Source: VRUE01 sp963701265 (GTDB lineage Bacteria; Actinomycetota; Thermoleophilia; Solirubrobacterales; 70-9). Taken from it: a stretch of DNA of 64,000 bases. A program made the translations under genes and the position numbers. Below are positions 41,496 to 49,682 of the stretch, piece after piece (position 1 is the first letter of the stretch; every line of letters starts with the position of its first letter). Location of the stretch: NCBI GenBank assembly GCA_963701265.1, contig OY969581.1, forward strand, positions 2,356,001-2,420,000, given 5' to 3'. A model generated the notes under the pieces. It was not told the DNA's origin and ran no database searches. It saw nothing but the letters and a program-made list of their open reading frames with translations.

Positions 41496-43206
41496 CCGGC
41501 ACCCCGCGCGTGGAGTCGACGATCCCTGACTGCAGGTAGGCGGTCTCGCGGTAGGGAGTGCCGGCCGGGGCTCCGTACTCGTCAGCGGCCGTCGGGCCGA
41601 AGATCATTTCGGCCTCAGCAAGGACCTTGCCGGTCTTGGGATCGAAGATGAACCTGCGGCCGAATCCGCGCTCCCTGACCCAGCTGATCGCGTCTCCCCG
41701 ACGTCCGGCTGCATCGGTCACATCGCGCTCGAGCCCGATGTCCGGAATTTCAGCGAGGGCGTTGAAGGCGGCCGCGCGCAGCGCCGGGCTGGCGATCGGT
41801 TCGCTGAGGATTTCCAGGAGCCTTTCGACCGTCGCACCACCTCTGGGCGAGTTGGCGGGCGAGGGATCGACCGACGAGCTTCCGCCGCGGCGGTTTTCGA
41901 CGGCGAGGCGCAGGGCTTCCGGCTCGGTTGGAAGCCGGGAGAGCCTGGACATGTAGGTGAATTCGTGGCGCCCCCTGAAGGACTTGGACGCGTACTCCTT
42001 CACCGCGCGCCCGGAGCCGTCGCGGTCCACGTCGTGTTCGTCTGGGTCGTAGGCAAAGGGTGGCGGCGAGCCCGCCTCTTCCCAGCGTTCTTGGTTGACG
42101 CTGGAGAGAAAGTCGACCCGGCCGATGGTTTCTCGCTCGCGCGTCGTCCCGTCGGGAGCCGTCCAGACTTCCTTCAGCGTCGGAACCAGTGCGGGCATCC
42201 CGTTGCCCTCGGAGCCAAGCTGCCTATCCGTGAAATACCTCGGCTTTGCCCTCGGCCCAGATGCCGGGCCGTCCGGGTCCCAGGCTTCGAGGTGGACCTC
42301 CATCGTCTTCGTGTAGAGGAACTGCCCAGATGCCGGCGGCGCCTGGACCTGACCCCCATCCGCTTCAGCGGCGCCGGCGGCCTGGCGAAGATCGGCGGCG
42401 ATCGCGGTTTGACTCAGAGCCCCGTCGCCACGCGGGGTGTAGACGGACCCACCCCCCTCGCCAAGCCCGAAGGCACCAAAACCGCTGGGCAGCGCCGGGA
42501 CCAGCTTGCAGGGTTCGACCGGGCCTTCAGCCACTCCCATCTTCGTGATGCTCCCCCCTTCGGGGTCGCCGTCGTAGGGGACGGGCGTGCCGGAGAGAAC
42601 GACACTCTGATCGGGGCGAAACGCCTTGGGGTCCAGGTTGACGTTGGCAACCGAGTTGCGCATCTCGTCATCGGAAATTTCGCCGCGTCTGTGCTTCTCA
42701 AAGTTTTCGCGCGATGCCTTGGCGCTTGCCTTGGCGCTTCCGATCCCGATGGTGATCCCGCCGGGACCTCCCATCGTCATCTCGCCGAAAGAGCCGCCGC
42801 CTGGAGGATGGACGACCGAGGGTGTGTAGTGGGGTTCGCGGCAGACCTTCCCGGCTGGCAGCCAGGTCACCTGGGACTTGATTCCGGCTTCCTCGAGGGC
42901 CCCTTCGAGGCCGGAGGCGTCTTCGAGGCTGTAGATCTCAATCTTGACTCCGCCGCCCGCCTGCGGCTCGACGGCGAAGGCCCTCTGGGGGTTGTCGCCG
43001 CCGGAATTGAAGACGAGCACGGCGACGGCCGCTGCGAGCACGGCGACGGCGCCGAGGGCCAGCCGCGGAGCCCGCCGCCAGGCGGGGGTGGGCCTTGCGC
43101 CCTCGCTCGCGGTCGCCTGCTTGGCACCACGCTCGGCGACCACGGCCTTGAGCTCGTCGAGCAGTCTCTGCTCGAAATTGCTGTCGCTGTCTCGGTTCTT
43201 TTTCAC
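41488..43206 (-). CDS. CU044_5270-like membrane-anchored protein (second copy of module)
   Basis: A 572-residue protein with a cytoplasmic N-terminus, a membrane helix (APRLALGAVAVLAAAVAVLVF), and an extracytoplasmic part with QFLYTKTMEVHLEAW, RFIFDPKTGKVLAEAEMIF and YRETAYLQSGIVD, the same blocks as the protein at 27926. It carries an extra middle domain (Gly/Pro-rich, about residues 95-290). Its start overlaps the ECF sigma stop by 4 nt, and the propeller gene overlaps its end. It probably senses an envelope signal for the sigma factor. An early segment resembling an anti-sigma region is not certain. Confidence 0.78.
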   Translation of the reverse strand: MKKNRDSDSNFEQRLLDELKAVVAERGAKQATASEGARPTPAWRRAPRLALGAVAVLAAAVAVLVFNSGGDNPQRAFAVEPQAGGGVKIEIYSLEDASGLEGALEEAGIKSQVTWLPAGKVCREPHYTPSVVHPPGGGSFGEMTMGGPGGITIGIGSAKASAKASRENFEKHRRGEISDDEMRNSVANVNLDPKAFRPDQSVVLSGTPVPYDGDPEGGSITKMGVAEGPVEPCKLVPALPSGFGAFGLGEGGGSVYTPRGDGALSQTAIAADLRQAAGAAEADGGQVQAPPASGQFLYTKTMEVHLEAWDPDGPASGPRAKPRYFTDRQLGSEGNGMPALVPTLKEVWTAPDGTTRERETIGRVDFLSSVNQERWEEAGSPPPFAYDPDEHDVDRDGSGRAVKEYASKSFRGRHEFTYMSRLSRLPTEPEALRLAVENRRGGSSSVDPSPANSPRGGATVERLLEILSEPIASPALRAAAFNALAEIPDIGLERDVTDAAGRRGDAISWVRERGFGRRFIFDPKTGKVLAEAEMIFGPTAADEYGAPAGTPYRETAYLQSGIVDSTRGVPDE

Positions 43207-43859
43207 GATTCATCCACCTCGTTCGCAGTCGATCCGGTTGAGGCCGCCTCGAGCTCCGCGCGCAGCTTGCGTCGGGCCCGATGCAGGCGCACGCGGGCGG
43301 TGCCCGATCGCACGCCAACCGCAGCGGCCGCCTCGGCGACCGCGAACTCGTCGAGCGCGACCAGCTCCAGCACCGCCCGCTCCGCCTCGGGGAGGCGGTC
43401 CATTGCTTCGTAGAGGCGGCGCGACTGGGCAGCGGCGTCGATCCGCGCGTCCATCCGCGCCGCGTCCTCCTCGTCGAGCAGAGCACTGCCGCGAAAGCGC
43501 TCCTCCCGCGCCCGCTCGCGACCGCGCCGGCGGCGGTCGTTGGCGACGAGGGCGCGAGCGATCCCGTAGAGCCACGCCTTCGGCGTGCCGCTTCGCGGCC
43601 GGTAGTGGTGCGCCGAGTCAATCGCGGCGAGAAAGACTTCCGCGGTTAGGTCGGCAGCCCGCTCACGGTCCCCAACCCGGCGGGCGACAAACCGCTGCAG
43701 GTCCTCGACGTGCTCGCGGTAAAACGCCTCGAACACGTCGGGATCGGTGCCGATCCAGCACAGCTGCTCAGCGCCGACGCCGCGAGCGCGGGCAGCAACC
43801 ACGCGCAGGCTACGGCTAAGCGAACTCGATGCCGCGGGCACCGCTTCCTCTGTCTCCAT
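43203..43859 (-). CDS. ECF-type RNA polymerase sigma factor (second copy of module)
   Basis: A 218-residue sigma-70 family protein. Region 2 reads VFEAFYREHVEDLQRFVARRVGDRERAADLTAEVFLAAIDSAHHY and WLYGIARALVANDRRRR; region 4 reads LPEAERAVLELVALDEFAVAEAAAAVGVRSGTARVRLHRARRKL. The N-terminal 40 residues are extra and may be an extension, since a shorter start is possible. It is first in an operon of three coupled genes: sigma, CU044_5270-like sensor, secreted propeller. The propeller is an attractive regulon member. Confidence 0.92.
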   Translation of the reverse strand: METEEAVPAASSSLSRSLRVVAARARGVGAEQLCWIGTDPDVFEAFYREHVEDLQRFVARRVGDRERAADLTAEVFLAAIDSAHHYRPRSGTPKAWLYGIARALVANDRRRRGRERAREERFRGSALLDEEDAARMDARIDAAAQSRRLYEAMDRLPEAERAVLELVALDEFAVAEAAAAVGVRSGTARVRLHRARRKLRAELEAASTGSTANEVDES

Positions 43860-43905
43860 GCCCCTTATTGGTCGCGGAGGAGAAAAGCGTTACCGGCCGC
43901 AGCCC

Positions 43906-44343
43906 TCAGCCGATCTTCTCCGCCAGCTCGACGATGATTCCCGCCGGGCCGCGGACGTAACAGAGCCAATAGATGTCCTCGTAGTTCACAAGCTCCCCGA
44001 TCAGCTCGCCGCCATGCGCTCGCAAAGCGGCGAGCGACGCCTCGACGTCGTCGACGACGAAGAGGACGTGGCGGATGCCCGGGGCGTTGGCCGGCGCCGG
44101 CGTCTCATCGCCCTCGTACGGGGGCGTGCGGTACCTGGCCAGCTCGAGCTTGCTGCCGCCACCCGGGGTCCGCAGGATGACGATGTCCGCGCGCACTCCC
44201 TCGAGCCCGTTGATGCGATCCACCAAGCTCCCCTCGACGGACGTTTCGCCTTCTATCTCGAGCCCGAGCGCGACGAAGAACGCGGTCGCCGCCTCGAGGT
44301 CCTCGACGACGACGCCGATGTGCTCCATGCGCTGGATCGTCAT
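43906..44343 (-). CDS. VOC family protein (paralogue of 48266 gene)
   Basis: A 145-residue VOC protein: TIQRMEHIGVVVEDLEAATAFFVALGLEIEGE at the start and RHVLFVVDDVEASLAALRAHGGELIGELVNYEDIYWLCYVRGPAGIIVELAEKIG at the end. It is clearly paralogous to the 145-residue protein at 48266, with the same length and opening. ATG 44343 is 7 nt after TACAGT (44351-44356), a leaderless start that rules out a longer upstream frame. Substrate unknown; members act in resistance or degradation of small organic compounds. Confidence 0.88.
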   Translation of the reverse strand: MTIQRMEHIGVVVEDLEAATAFFVALGLEIEGETSVEGSLVDRINGLEGVRADIVILRTPGGGSKLELARYRTPPYEGDETPAPANAPGIRHVLFVVDDVEASLAALRAHGGELIGELVNYEDIYWLCYVRGPAGIIVELAEKIG

Positions 44344-44437
44344 GCGCTCGACTGTAGCGGCACGACGACCACTCGCCGCTCGGTCAGCCAAGAGAACCCG
44401 GTGAACCCCACCGCGGGGCGAGGTTCACCGTTCGTTC

Positions 44438-46300
44438 CTAGTCCCAGAAGATGGTCAGCTCGATCTCGTCGACCTGGGCTTTGCGGACTCCACCGACGCC
44501 TTTGACGACCGGCGATATCGCAACGCCGAAGCCACTGTTGTTGATGTCGGACGTAGTCCAGGTGTTGCCCCAGAGGTCGCCTTCGCCACCGAACGGGACG
44601 AAGGTGTCCGTGAGCGGCCATTTCGCGCCGGTTGACTTGTCTTCGGTCGATTTGATCGAGCCGCCCTTGACGATCCGGACCCGGGCGTCGGTGACTTCAC
44701 CGGAGTTCGCGGTCGATTCGCTGCGCTCGACCGTCGCCTGAATTCCCACGATGGTTTCTCCGCCGGGGACAGAGAAGCCGAAGTTGGTCGCCTTCAGGTA
44801 GTGGGCTGTCGCAATGCCGCTCGATTTTTCGACGGTCGCATAGAAGCCGTCCGACGATTTCGCGTTGCCGACATTGGACCAGGTAAGTGTCCCGGTGCCA
44901 GCGTCGTCGGCCAGCGTGCCCGGTGCCCGCCTGCCCCAGCCGAGGTCAGCCGGGATGTTCTCGGTCGCTTCGACATTGCCGGCCCGCACGGAGAATTCAT
45001 GCTGGCCGGTGCTGACGCCGGTGTATTTCTTCGGGCTAGTGCATGGGGTCCAGGTGCCAGCGTCGAGCTTGCAATCGAAGCTCGACGTTTCGTCGTCGGC
45101 CGCGAAGCTGAACGTCGCGGTTTCGCCTTCGACCGAGTAGCCGGTGATCACCGAGTTTGGGATCGGCAGCCCGTCGAATTCGGAGACCGCGTTGGCGTAG
45201 ACGGTCCAGGCCGGGAGTTTTTCCCCTTCGAAGTCAAGGATTCCGAGCCAGTCGCTGAAGTTGCCGTTCGGTTCGGAGGGCGGCGTCCACTGCCGCAGGT
45301 TGTACAGGTAGACGGCGTGCACGTAGGCGAATTCGCTTTCGGCCAGGAGGTCGAAGATGTCTTCGAGCCACTGCGCCTTCTGTTCCTCGCGCGCCGCCTG
45401 GGTCGCGCCGGGGACACACCGATCCACGCCGTCTTCGCAGGACGAGTAGCCGATCTCGGTAATCCAGACCGGCTTGTTGACGCCCTCTTCGCGCCAGCGC
45501 TCGTACTCGATTTCGGTTCTGAGAAAGGCCGAGTCGGTGCCGTTTTCCGGTTCATACCAGGGGTGGTGACTACCGGGATAGGGATGGATCGCGAGCGCAT
45601 CGACGTAGCTGCCGACCGTCGGCTCGGCTTCGACCACGTCCTTGGTCCAGGGACCGAAGGTCGGCGATTTCCCGCAGGTCTTGTAGTCGACCGTCGACTC
45701 AATCAAGTAGCTCGAATCCGGATTGGCTTCGCGACCCGCGATCACCGCCGCCTTGTAAAGCCTCGCGTATTTGGCCGGATCGACTTCGTCGTTAGTGAAT
45801 TCGCAGAGGTAGGGCTCGTTCCAGATCTCGAAATGGGTCGAGGCAAGGTCATCGTCGAGTTCGGGGTTTTCTTCCCAGAAGTCACCGCCGGGCCCGTAGC
45901 GGGCAGCGACCTGGGCGACATACTCCGCGTACTCCGCATTCGAGGTCGGGTAGGTCTGCCAGCACTCTTCCGGGTCCGTTTCTTTCGGCACCGCCCAGCA
46001 CGGCGGTTCGTAGAGGACCGGCAAGACCGTCATCCCGCGTTCCGCCGCGTCGGCGAAGATCTCGTCATTACCTGCCCATTCCCATTTGTCGTCGATGGGC
46101 TCGATCTCATTCCAGGGAATATCCTCGCGCAACCGCTGGGCGCCGGTTTCCAGGACCTCATCCTGCACGTCGCCGGGGTTGACCGCGTCGGCGCTGTTGG
46201 CATTGATGCCGAAGTAGAGCGATCGGGCCTGGGCGCCAGCAGGCACCGAGATCGCGACAAAGAGGCAGGACATGAGCACAGCGAGCGAAAGGTTTTTCAT
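44438..46300 (-). CDS. Secreted clan GH-A glycoside hydrolase with C-terminal modules
   Basis: A 620-residue exported enzyme with a signal peptide (residues 1-25, ending PAGAQA). The catalytic barrel has the acid/base in HFEIWNEPYL (E162) and the nucleophile in VWITEIGYS (E282), the clan GH-A pair seen in GH5/GH39/GH53-like enzymes; family and substrate are not settled. Residues 385-445 form an Ig-like module with DCKLDAGTWTPC (410-420), and 450-620 form a second beta-rich domain. TATTTT (46307-46312) 6 nt before the ATG and a possible TTGTAA -35 suggest a promoter. Base composition is less GC-rich than neighbours, hinting at transfer. Confidence 0.88.
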   Translation of the reverse strand: MKNLSLAVLMSCLFVAISVPAGAQARSLYFGINANSADAVNPGDVQDEVLETGAQRLREDIPWNEIEPIDDKWEWAGNDEIFADAAERGMTVLPVLYEPPCWAVPKETDPEECWQTYPTSNAEYAEYVAQVAARYGPGGDFWEENPELDDDLASTHFEIWNEPYLCEFTNDEVDPAKYARLYKAAVIAGREANPDSSYLIESTVDYKTCGKSPTFGPWTKDVVEAEPTVGSYVDALAIHPYPGSHHPWYEPENGTDSAFLRTEIEYERWREEGVNKPVWITEIGYSSCEDGVDRCVPGATQAAREEQKAQWLEDIFDLLAESEFAYVHAVYLYNLRQWTPPSEPNGNFSDWLGILDFEGEKLPAWTVYANAVSEFDGLPIPNSVITGYSVEGETATFSFAADDETSSFDCKLDAGTWTPCTSPKKYTGVSTGQHEFSVRAGNVEATENIPADLGWGRRAPGTLADDAGTGTLTWSNVGNAKSSDGFYATVEKSSGIATAHYLKATNFGFSVPGGETIVGIQATVERSESTANSGEVTDARVRIVKGGSIKSTEDKSTGAKWPLTDTFVPFGGEGDLWGNTWTTSDINNSGFGVAISPVVKGVGGVRKAQVDEIELTIFWD

Positions 46301-46328
46301 GTGCTCAAAATATCTAGAGAAATCCTGA

Positions 46329-46727
46329 TTACAAGTTATTTTCCTTATCATCTTGGGCGGGCTGCCACAGCTCGATCCGGTTGCCCTCCGGATCGGTGAC
46401 CCAGCCGAATCGACCGACGCCCTCCATGTCCTGCGTCTCTTCGGCCACGTCCGCTCCTTTCGAGCGCAGCTGCGCGAGCATCGCATCCAGGTCACGGACC
46501 CGGAAATTGATCATCGCCTGCTGCTGGGCGCGGGACCCGAAGTAGTCGGTCTCGGACTCGAACGTCGCAAACACCGTCGGCCCCGCTTCCTGACTCCACA
46601 GCCCGTTCTCATCGGCGTCCAGGCCCAGGCAATCGCGGTACCACGCCCCCAGGGCCACCGGATCGACAGCCCGCATGAAGTACCCACCGATTCCAAGCAC
46701 GCGCTCCATGTCGCCATCTGTGGCCAT
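46329..46727 (-). CDS. VOC family protein
   Basis: A 132-residue VOC protein: GIGGYFMRAVDPVALGAWYRDCLGLD at the start, QQQAMINFRVRDLDAMLAQLRSKGADV in the middle and RFGWVTDPEGNRIELWQP at the end, the common D-P-E-G-N-x-I-E-L-W-x-P signature of the glyoxalase-like group. A downstream start at MERVLGIGG is possible. It lies 18 bp after the methyltransferase gene on the same strand, so they may be co-transcribed. The glycoside hydrolase gene follows with its own promoter. Confidence 0.87.
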   Translation of the reverse strand: MATDGDMERVLGIGGYFMRAVDPVALGAWYRDCLGLDADENGLWSQEAGPTVFATFESETDYFGSRAQQQAMINFRVRDLDAMLAQLRSKGADVAEETQDMEGVGRFGWVTDPEGNRIELWQPAQDDKENNL

Positions 46728-46745
46728 CGGTCCAGGCCAGCCTGA

Positions 46746-47510
46746 CTACGCGGTCGCAGTCGCGTACCAGCTGCGGGCATCGAGGGAGAACGAGCCCGCG
46801 GGCAGCTGTGCGCGAACCTCCTGTCGCAGGGCCGCCTTCTGCTCGTCGTCAAGGCTGTTGAGGGCCTGGCCGGCGGGGCCGACGCCGAATGTGAACGGCT
46901 CCCAGAAGTCCTCGAACCCCGAGTAGTGGACGCTGACCTCGAGCGCGCCGCCGGCGACGTCGCGAAGTCCGGCGCGCGTCAGCCGCTCAGCGATGTCGCC
47001 CTCCGTGGTACCCGCTCGCTGCTGCTCGCCCTCGACCTCGGGCTTCACGGTCTTCATCGCGCGCCAGAACAGGTGCAGCATCGTCATTCCGCCGCCGGCG
47101 ATGTCCCACATGCAGACGCCGAGCTTCCCGCCCGGCCTTGTCACTCGCGCCATCTCCCGCAGGCCGGCGTCGGCGTCGTTCATGAAGGCGATCACCAGGC
47201 ATGAGAGCGCGGCGTCGAACGCGTCGTCCTCCCAGGGCAGCGCCTCGGCGACGCCCTGGCGAACATCCGCGCCCGGATTGCGCCGGCTGCAGGCGGCGAC
47301 GAACTGTTCCGCCGGGTCGATCGCGGCGACGCTCTGCGCCCCGACGCGATCCGCCAGCTCGGAGGTGAGGCCACCCGGCCCACAGCCAACGTCGATCACC
47401 TCCATCCCCTCCGCCACTCCCACCTCGTCCGCCAGGGCGCGGGCGAGCGGAACTGTGTAGCGGCCCATGAAGCGGTCGTAGTGCTCGGCGGGGGAGGCGA
47501 ACTCGGGCAC
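46746..47510 (-). CDS. Class I SAM-dependent methyltransferase
   Basis: A 254-residue methyltransferase of the UbiE/Methyltransf_11 type. Motif I is VIDVGCGPGG, the acidic residue after strand 2 is AAIDPAE, and motif III region is LSCLVIAFMNDADAGLREMARVTRPGGKLGV. It methylates a small molecule or quinone-like substrate; the actual one is unknown. GTG 47510 is 8 nt after TAGCAT (47519-47524), giving a leaderless start. A RibD-like gene lies upstream on the same strand, 22 bp away, which could share transcription. Confidence 0.92.
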   Translation of the reverse strand: MPEFASPAEHYDRFMGRYTVPLARALADEVGVAEGMEVIDVGCGPGGLTSELADRVGAQSVAAIDPAEQFVAACSRRNPGADVRQGVAEALPWEDDAFDAALSCLVIAFMNDADAGLREMARVTRPGGKLGVCMWDIAGGGMTMLHLFWRAMKTVKPEVEGEQQRAGTTEGDIAERLTRAGLRDVAGGALEVSVHYSGFEDFWEPFTFGVGPAGQALNSLDDEQKAALRQEVRAQLPAGSFSLDARSWYATATA

Positions 47511-47532
47511 GGCTCTGAATGCTATCTGCGCG

Positions 47533-48108
47533 TCAATGGAGGGTGGGTCGGTAAACGAGCTCCTGGGTGTGGCCGTCGAGCGTCCGCTGCTCGATCAGCT
47601 CCAGGTCGAAGTCCGCCGCACCCGCGAAGATCGGGTCCAGTCCGGTCTGACCGGTGATCACAGGGAAGAGCGTCACCTGGACGCGGTCGACCAGACCCGC
47701 GGCCATCAGCGCTCGGTTCATCGAAAGGCTGCCATGCGAGCGCAACGGCACCTCGGACTCCTCCTTGAGCCGGGCGACGACGTCGACGGCATCACCGTTC
47801 ACGAGGGTCGCGTCCAGCCAGTCGAGGGGTCCTTCCAGTGTGGTCGACACCACCGTTGCCGGCAGGTTCCTCATCCGGGTGACCCATGGGTCCCGCACCT
47901 CGGACCCCTCGCTGCTCGCGGCCAGCATCCGCGCAAATGCCCGATACGTGTTGGCCCCGAAGACCATCCGCTGCTCGCCGCCGTACAAGGCATTGCGGTG
48001 GTCGAGCAGCTCGGGGCCTTGCTTGCCCCAGTAGCCGGTCCAGTTGCCGCTGGCGGCGCCGTAGCCGTCGAGGCTGGAAAAGACGTCGAAGGTGTAGGTA
48101 GCGGTCAT
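47533..48108 (-). CDS. RibD C-terminal/dihydrofolate reductase-like protein
   Basis: A 191-residue member of the RibD_C/DHFR-like superfamily: TYTFDVFSSLDGYGAASGNW, RMVFGANTYRAFARML, ATVVSTTLEG, and LMAAGLVDRVQVTLFPVITGQTGLDPI. The R-S-H-G-S segment replaces the usual G-G-x-x-L at the NADPH loop. The ATG at 48108 has AAGGAGAA 6 nt upstream. It is one of three such proteins in 10 kb. These enzymes are often found with VOC and regulator genes, but no reaction has been shown for most of them. Confidence 0.88.
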   Translation of the reverse strand: MTATYTFDVFSSLDGYGAASGNWTGYWGKQGPELLDHRNALYGGEQRMVFGANTYRAFARMLAASSEGSEVRDPWVTRMRNLPATVVSTTLEGPLDWLDATLVNGDAVDVVARLKEESEVPLRSHGSLSMNRALMAAGLVDRVQVTLFPVITGQTGLDPIFAGAADFDLELIEQRTLDGHTQELVYRPTLH

Positions 48109-48265
48109 GTCGTTCTCCTTGGTCGGTTCGGCGGCGCTCGATCTGCCGCGCCTCTACCCAGACGACGAACGAGCGAAGCCGATATCGACACGTTGTGCAT
48201 TTGCCACTACCGCTCCTCTATTCCGCTGGCCGGGGGCCCGCCTGCAGACCCTATGCTGCGGGCAT

Positions 48266-48703
48266 ATGACGATTCAGCGGATGGACAACGTTCTCATCGT
48301 TGTCGAGGACCTCGAGGCTGCCAAGGCGTTCTTTGTCGAGCTCGGTATGGAGCTGGAGGGCGAGACGCAGGTCGAGGGGGCCTGGGCGGGCCGCGTCGTG
48401 GGGCTCAACGACGTCCGTGCCGACATCGCCATGATGCGGACTCCGGACGGACACGGCCGGGTGGAGCTGTCGAAGTTCCACACGCCGCCGGCGGTTAGAG
48501 CCGAGCCGGAAAATGCGCCGGCGAACGCGCTGGGCATACGCCGCATCATGTTCGTCGTCGATGACATCGACGACGTCGTTGCCCGCCTGCGCAACCACGG
48601 TGCCGAGCTCGTCGACGAGATAGCTCAATACGAGGACATCTACCGGCTCTGCTTCCTGCGCGGCCCCGAGGGCATCCTCATCGGACTGGCCGAGCAGCTC
48701 TAG
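48266..48703 (+). CDS. VOC family protein (paralogue of 43906 gene)
   Basis: A 145-residue VOC protein: TIQRMDNVLIVVEDLEAAKAFFVELGMELEGE and RRIMFVVDDIDDVVARLRNHGAELVDEIAQYEDIYRLCFLRGPEGILIGLAEQL. It shares length and most landmarks with the protein at 43906 (TIQRM, E-D-L-E-A-A, Y-E-D-I-Y, L-A-E). The final Glu position has Ile-Gly (LIGLAEQL) where the paralogue has IVELAEK, so the metal ligand may be lost. ATG 48266 is 8 nt after TATGCT (48252-48257). Confidence 0.88.
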   Translation: MTIQRMDNVLIVVEDLEAAKAFFVELGMELEGETQVEGAWAGRVVGLNDVRADIAMMRTPDGHGRVELSKFHTPPAVRAEPENAPANALGIRRIMFVVDDIDDVVARLRNHGAELVDEIAQYEDIYRLCFLRGPEGILIGLAEQL

Positions 48704-49230
48704 CCGCGGCGGCGGTAGTGCAAATACACGGTCCCGCCGAACGTGCGGGTCTCGACCAGCTCGAGGTCGATCTGCACGTCCGGCGGGAAGTACGGCGTGC
48801 CGCCACCGACCGCGATCGGGATGACGAACAGCTCGAACTCGTCGATCAGCCCGCGCCGCATGCATTCCGCCGCAAGGCCGGCGCCGCCGACCGCGATCCT
48901 CCCGTCCCCGAGCGCGGCGATTTCCTCCTCGAGCGTTCCCGTGGCCAGGCGGTTGCTGCCCTCGACGCTCGTCAGCGTGGTCGAGAACACGATCTTCTCG
49001 AGCGGACGCCAGATCTCGGCGAACTCCGCCATCACGGGGTCGGAGAACTCCTCGGTGTCCCACACGAGCATCGTCTCGTAGAGCCGCCGGCCGAGCAGCT
49101 GGGCGTCGATCGCGGCAACCCGTTCGTTGTGGAACCGGTGCAGCTCCTCGCTGGGCACCGCCCAGTCAAAGCTTCCGTCGGGTCCGGCGATGTAGCCGTC
49201 GGCCGACAGGCTCATGGAATAGAAGATCAC
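48700..49230 (-). CDS. RibD C-terminal/dihydrofolate reductase-like protein
   Basis: A 176-residue protein: IFYSMSLSADGYIAGPDGSFDW, AQLLGRRLYETMLVWDTEE, EKIVFSTTLTSVEGSNRL and RIAVGGAGLAAECMRRGLIDEFELFVIPIAVGGGTPYF. The G-G-A-G-L and P-I-A-V-G-G-G motifs are the NADPH-binding loops of the family. Its ATG overlaps the Vsr stop by 4 nt (ATGA), so it is co-translated with the DNA repair/restriction cluster upstream even though its family is metabolic. Its stop overlaps the convergent VOC gene by 4 nt. Confidence 0.9.
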   Translation of the reverse strand: MIFYSMSLSADGYIAGPDGSFDWAVPSEELHRFHNERVAAIDAQLLGRRLYETMLVWDTEEFSDPVMAEFAEIWRPLEKIVFSTTLTSVEGSNRLATGTLEEEIAALGDGRIAVGGAGLAAECMRRGLIDEFELFVIPIAVGGGTPYFPPDVQIDLELVETRTFGGTVYLHYRRRG

Positions 49231-49628
49231 GAGGACACAGTGAATCGCGTCGAGCCGACGGCCGCGACAGCTTTGCGCACTATTTCTGCGGCCTCCGGAG
49301 CGGGAACATGCTCAAAAAATCGAATGACCCTCCAGCCGTCCTTGATCAAAGCCGCGTCGTTTCTGCGGTCCCGCTCGACATTGCGCGTGAGCTTGGGCCC
49401 CCAGTAGCCACGATTCGCCTTCGGAATCTGCCCATGTTCGGGACATTGATGCCAGAAGCAGCCATCAACGAAAACCGCGACCTTCGCGCGAGTGAAGACC
49501 ACGTCGGGTCTGACACGCCCCGCGCTGAGTTTGAGCGGCAGATCCTTGCGAAATCGCAACCCGAGTCGTTGGAGTTCAGAGCGCAGCGCCAACTCCGGCG
49601 CCGTGTCTGAGCGGCGATTAGCCTTCAT
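49227..49628 (-). CDS. vsr: Very short patch repair endonuclease
   Basis: A 133-residue Vsr protein that nicks at T-G mismatches made by deamination of 5-methylcytosine. Signature blocks: MKANRRSDTAPELALRSELQRLGLRFRKDLPL, RPDVVFTRAKVAVFVDGCFWHQCPEHG, PKANRGYWGPKLTRNVERDRR and WRVIRFFEHV. The catalytic Asp (VDGCFWH), Zn-binding Cys/His and W are present. I start it at ATG 49628. It lies 54 bp downstream of the cytosine methyltransferase gene, as expected for protection against its mutagenic product. Confidence 0.95.
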   Translation of the reverse strand: MKANRRSDTAPELALRSELQRLGLRFRKDLPLKLSAGRVRPDVVFTRAKVAVFVDGCFWHQCPEHGQIPKANRGYWGPKLTRNVERDRRNDAALIKDGWRVIRFFEHVPAPEAAEIVRKAVAAVGSTRFTVSS

Positions 49629-49682
49629 CGTCTGCTTCGCGCAGTGACTGCTCGGAGATGGACTTCCCACTACCGCGGAAGG

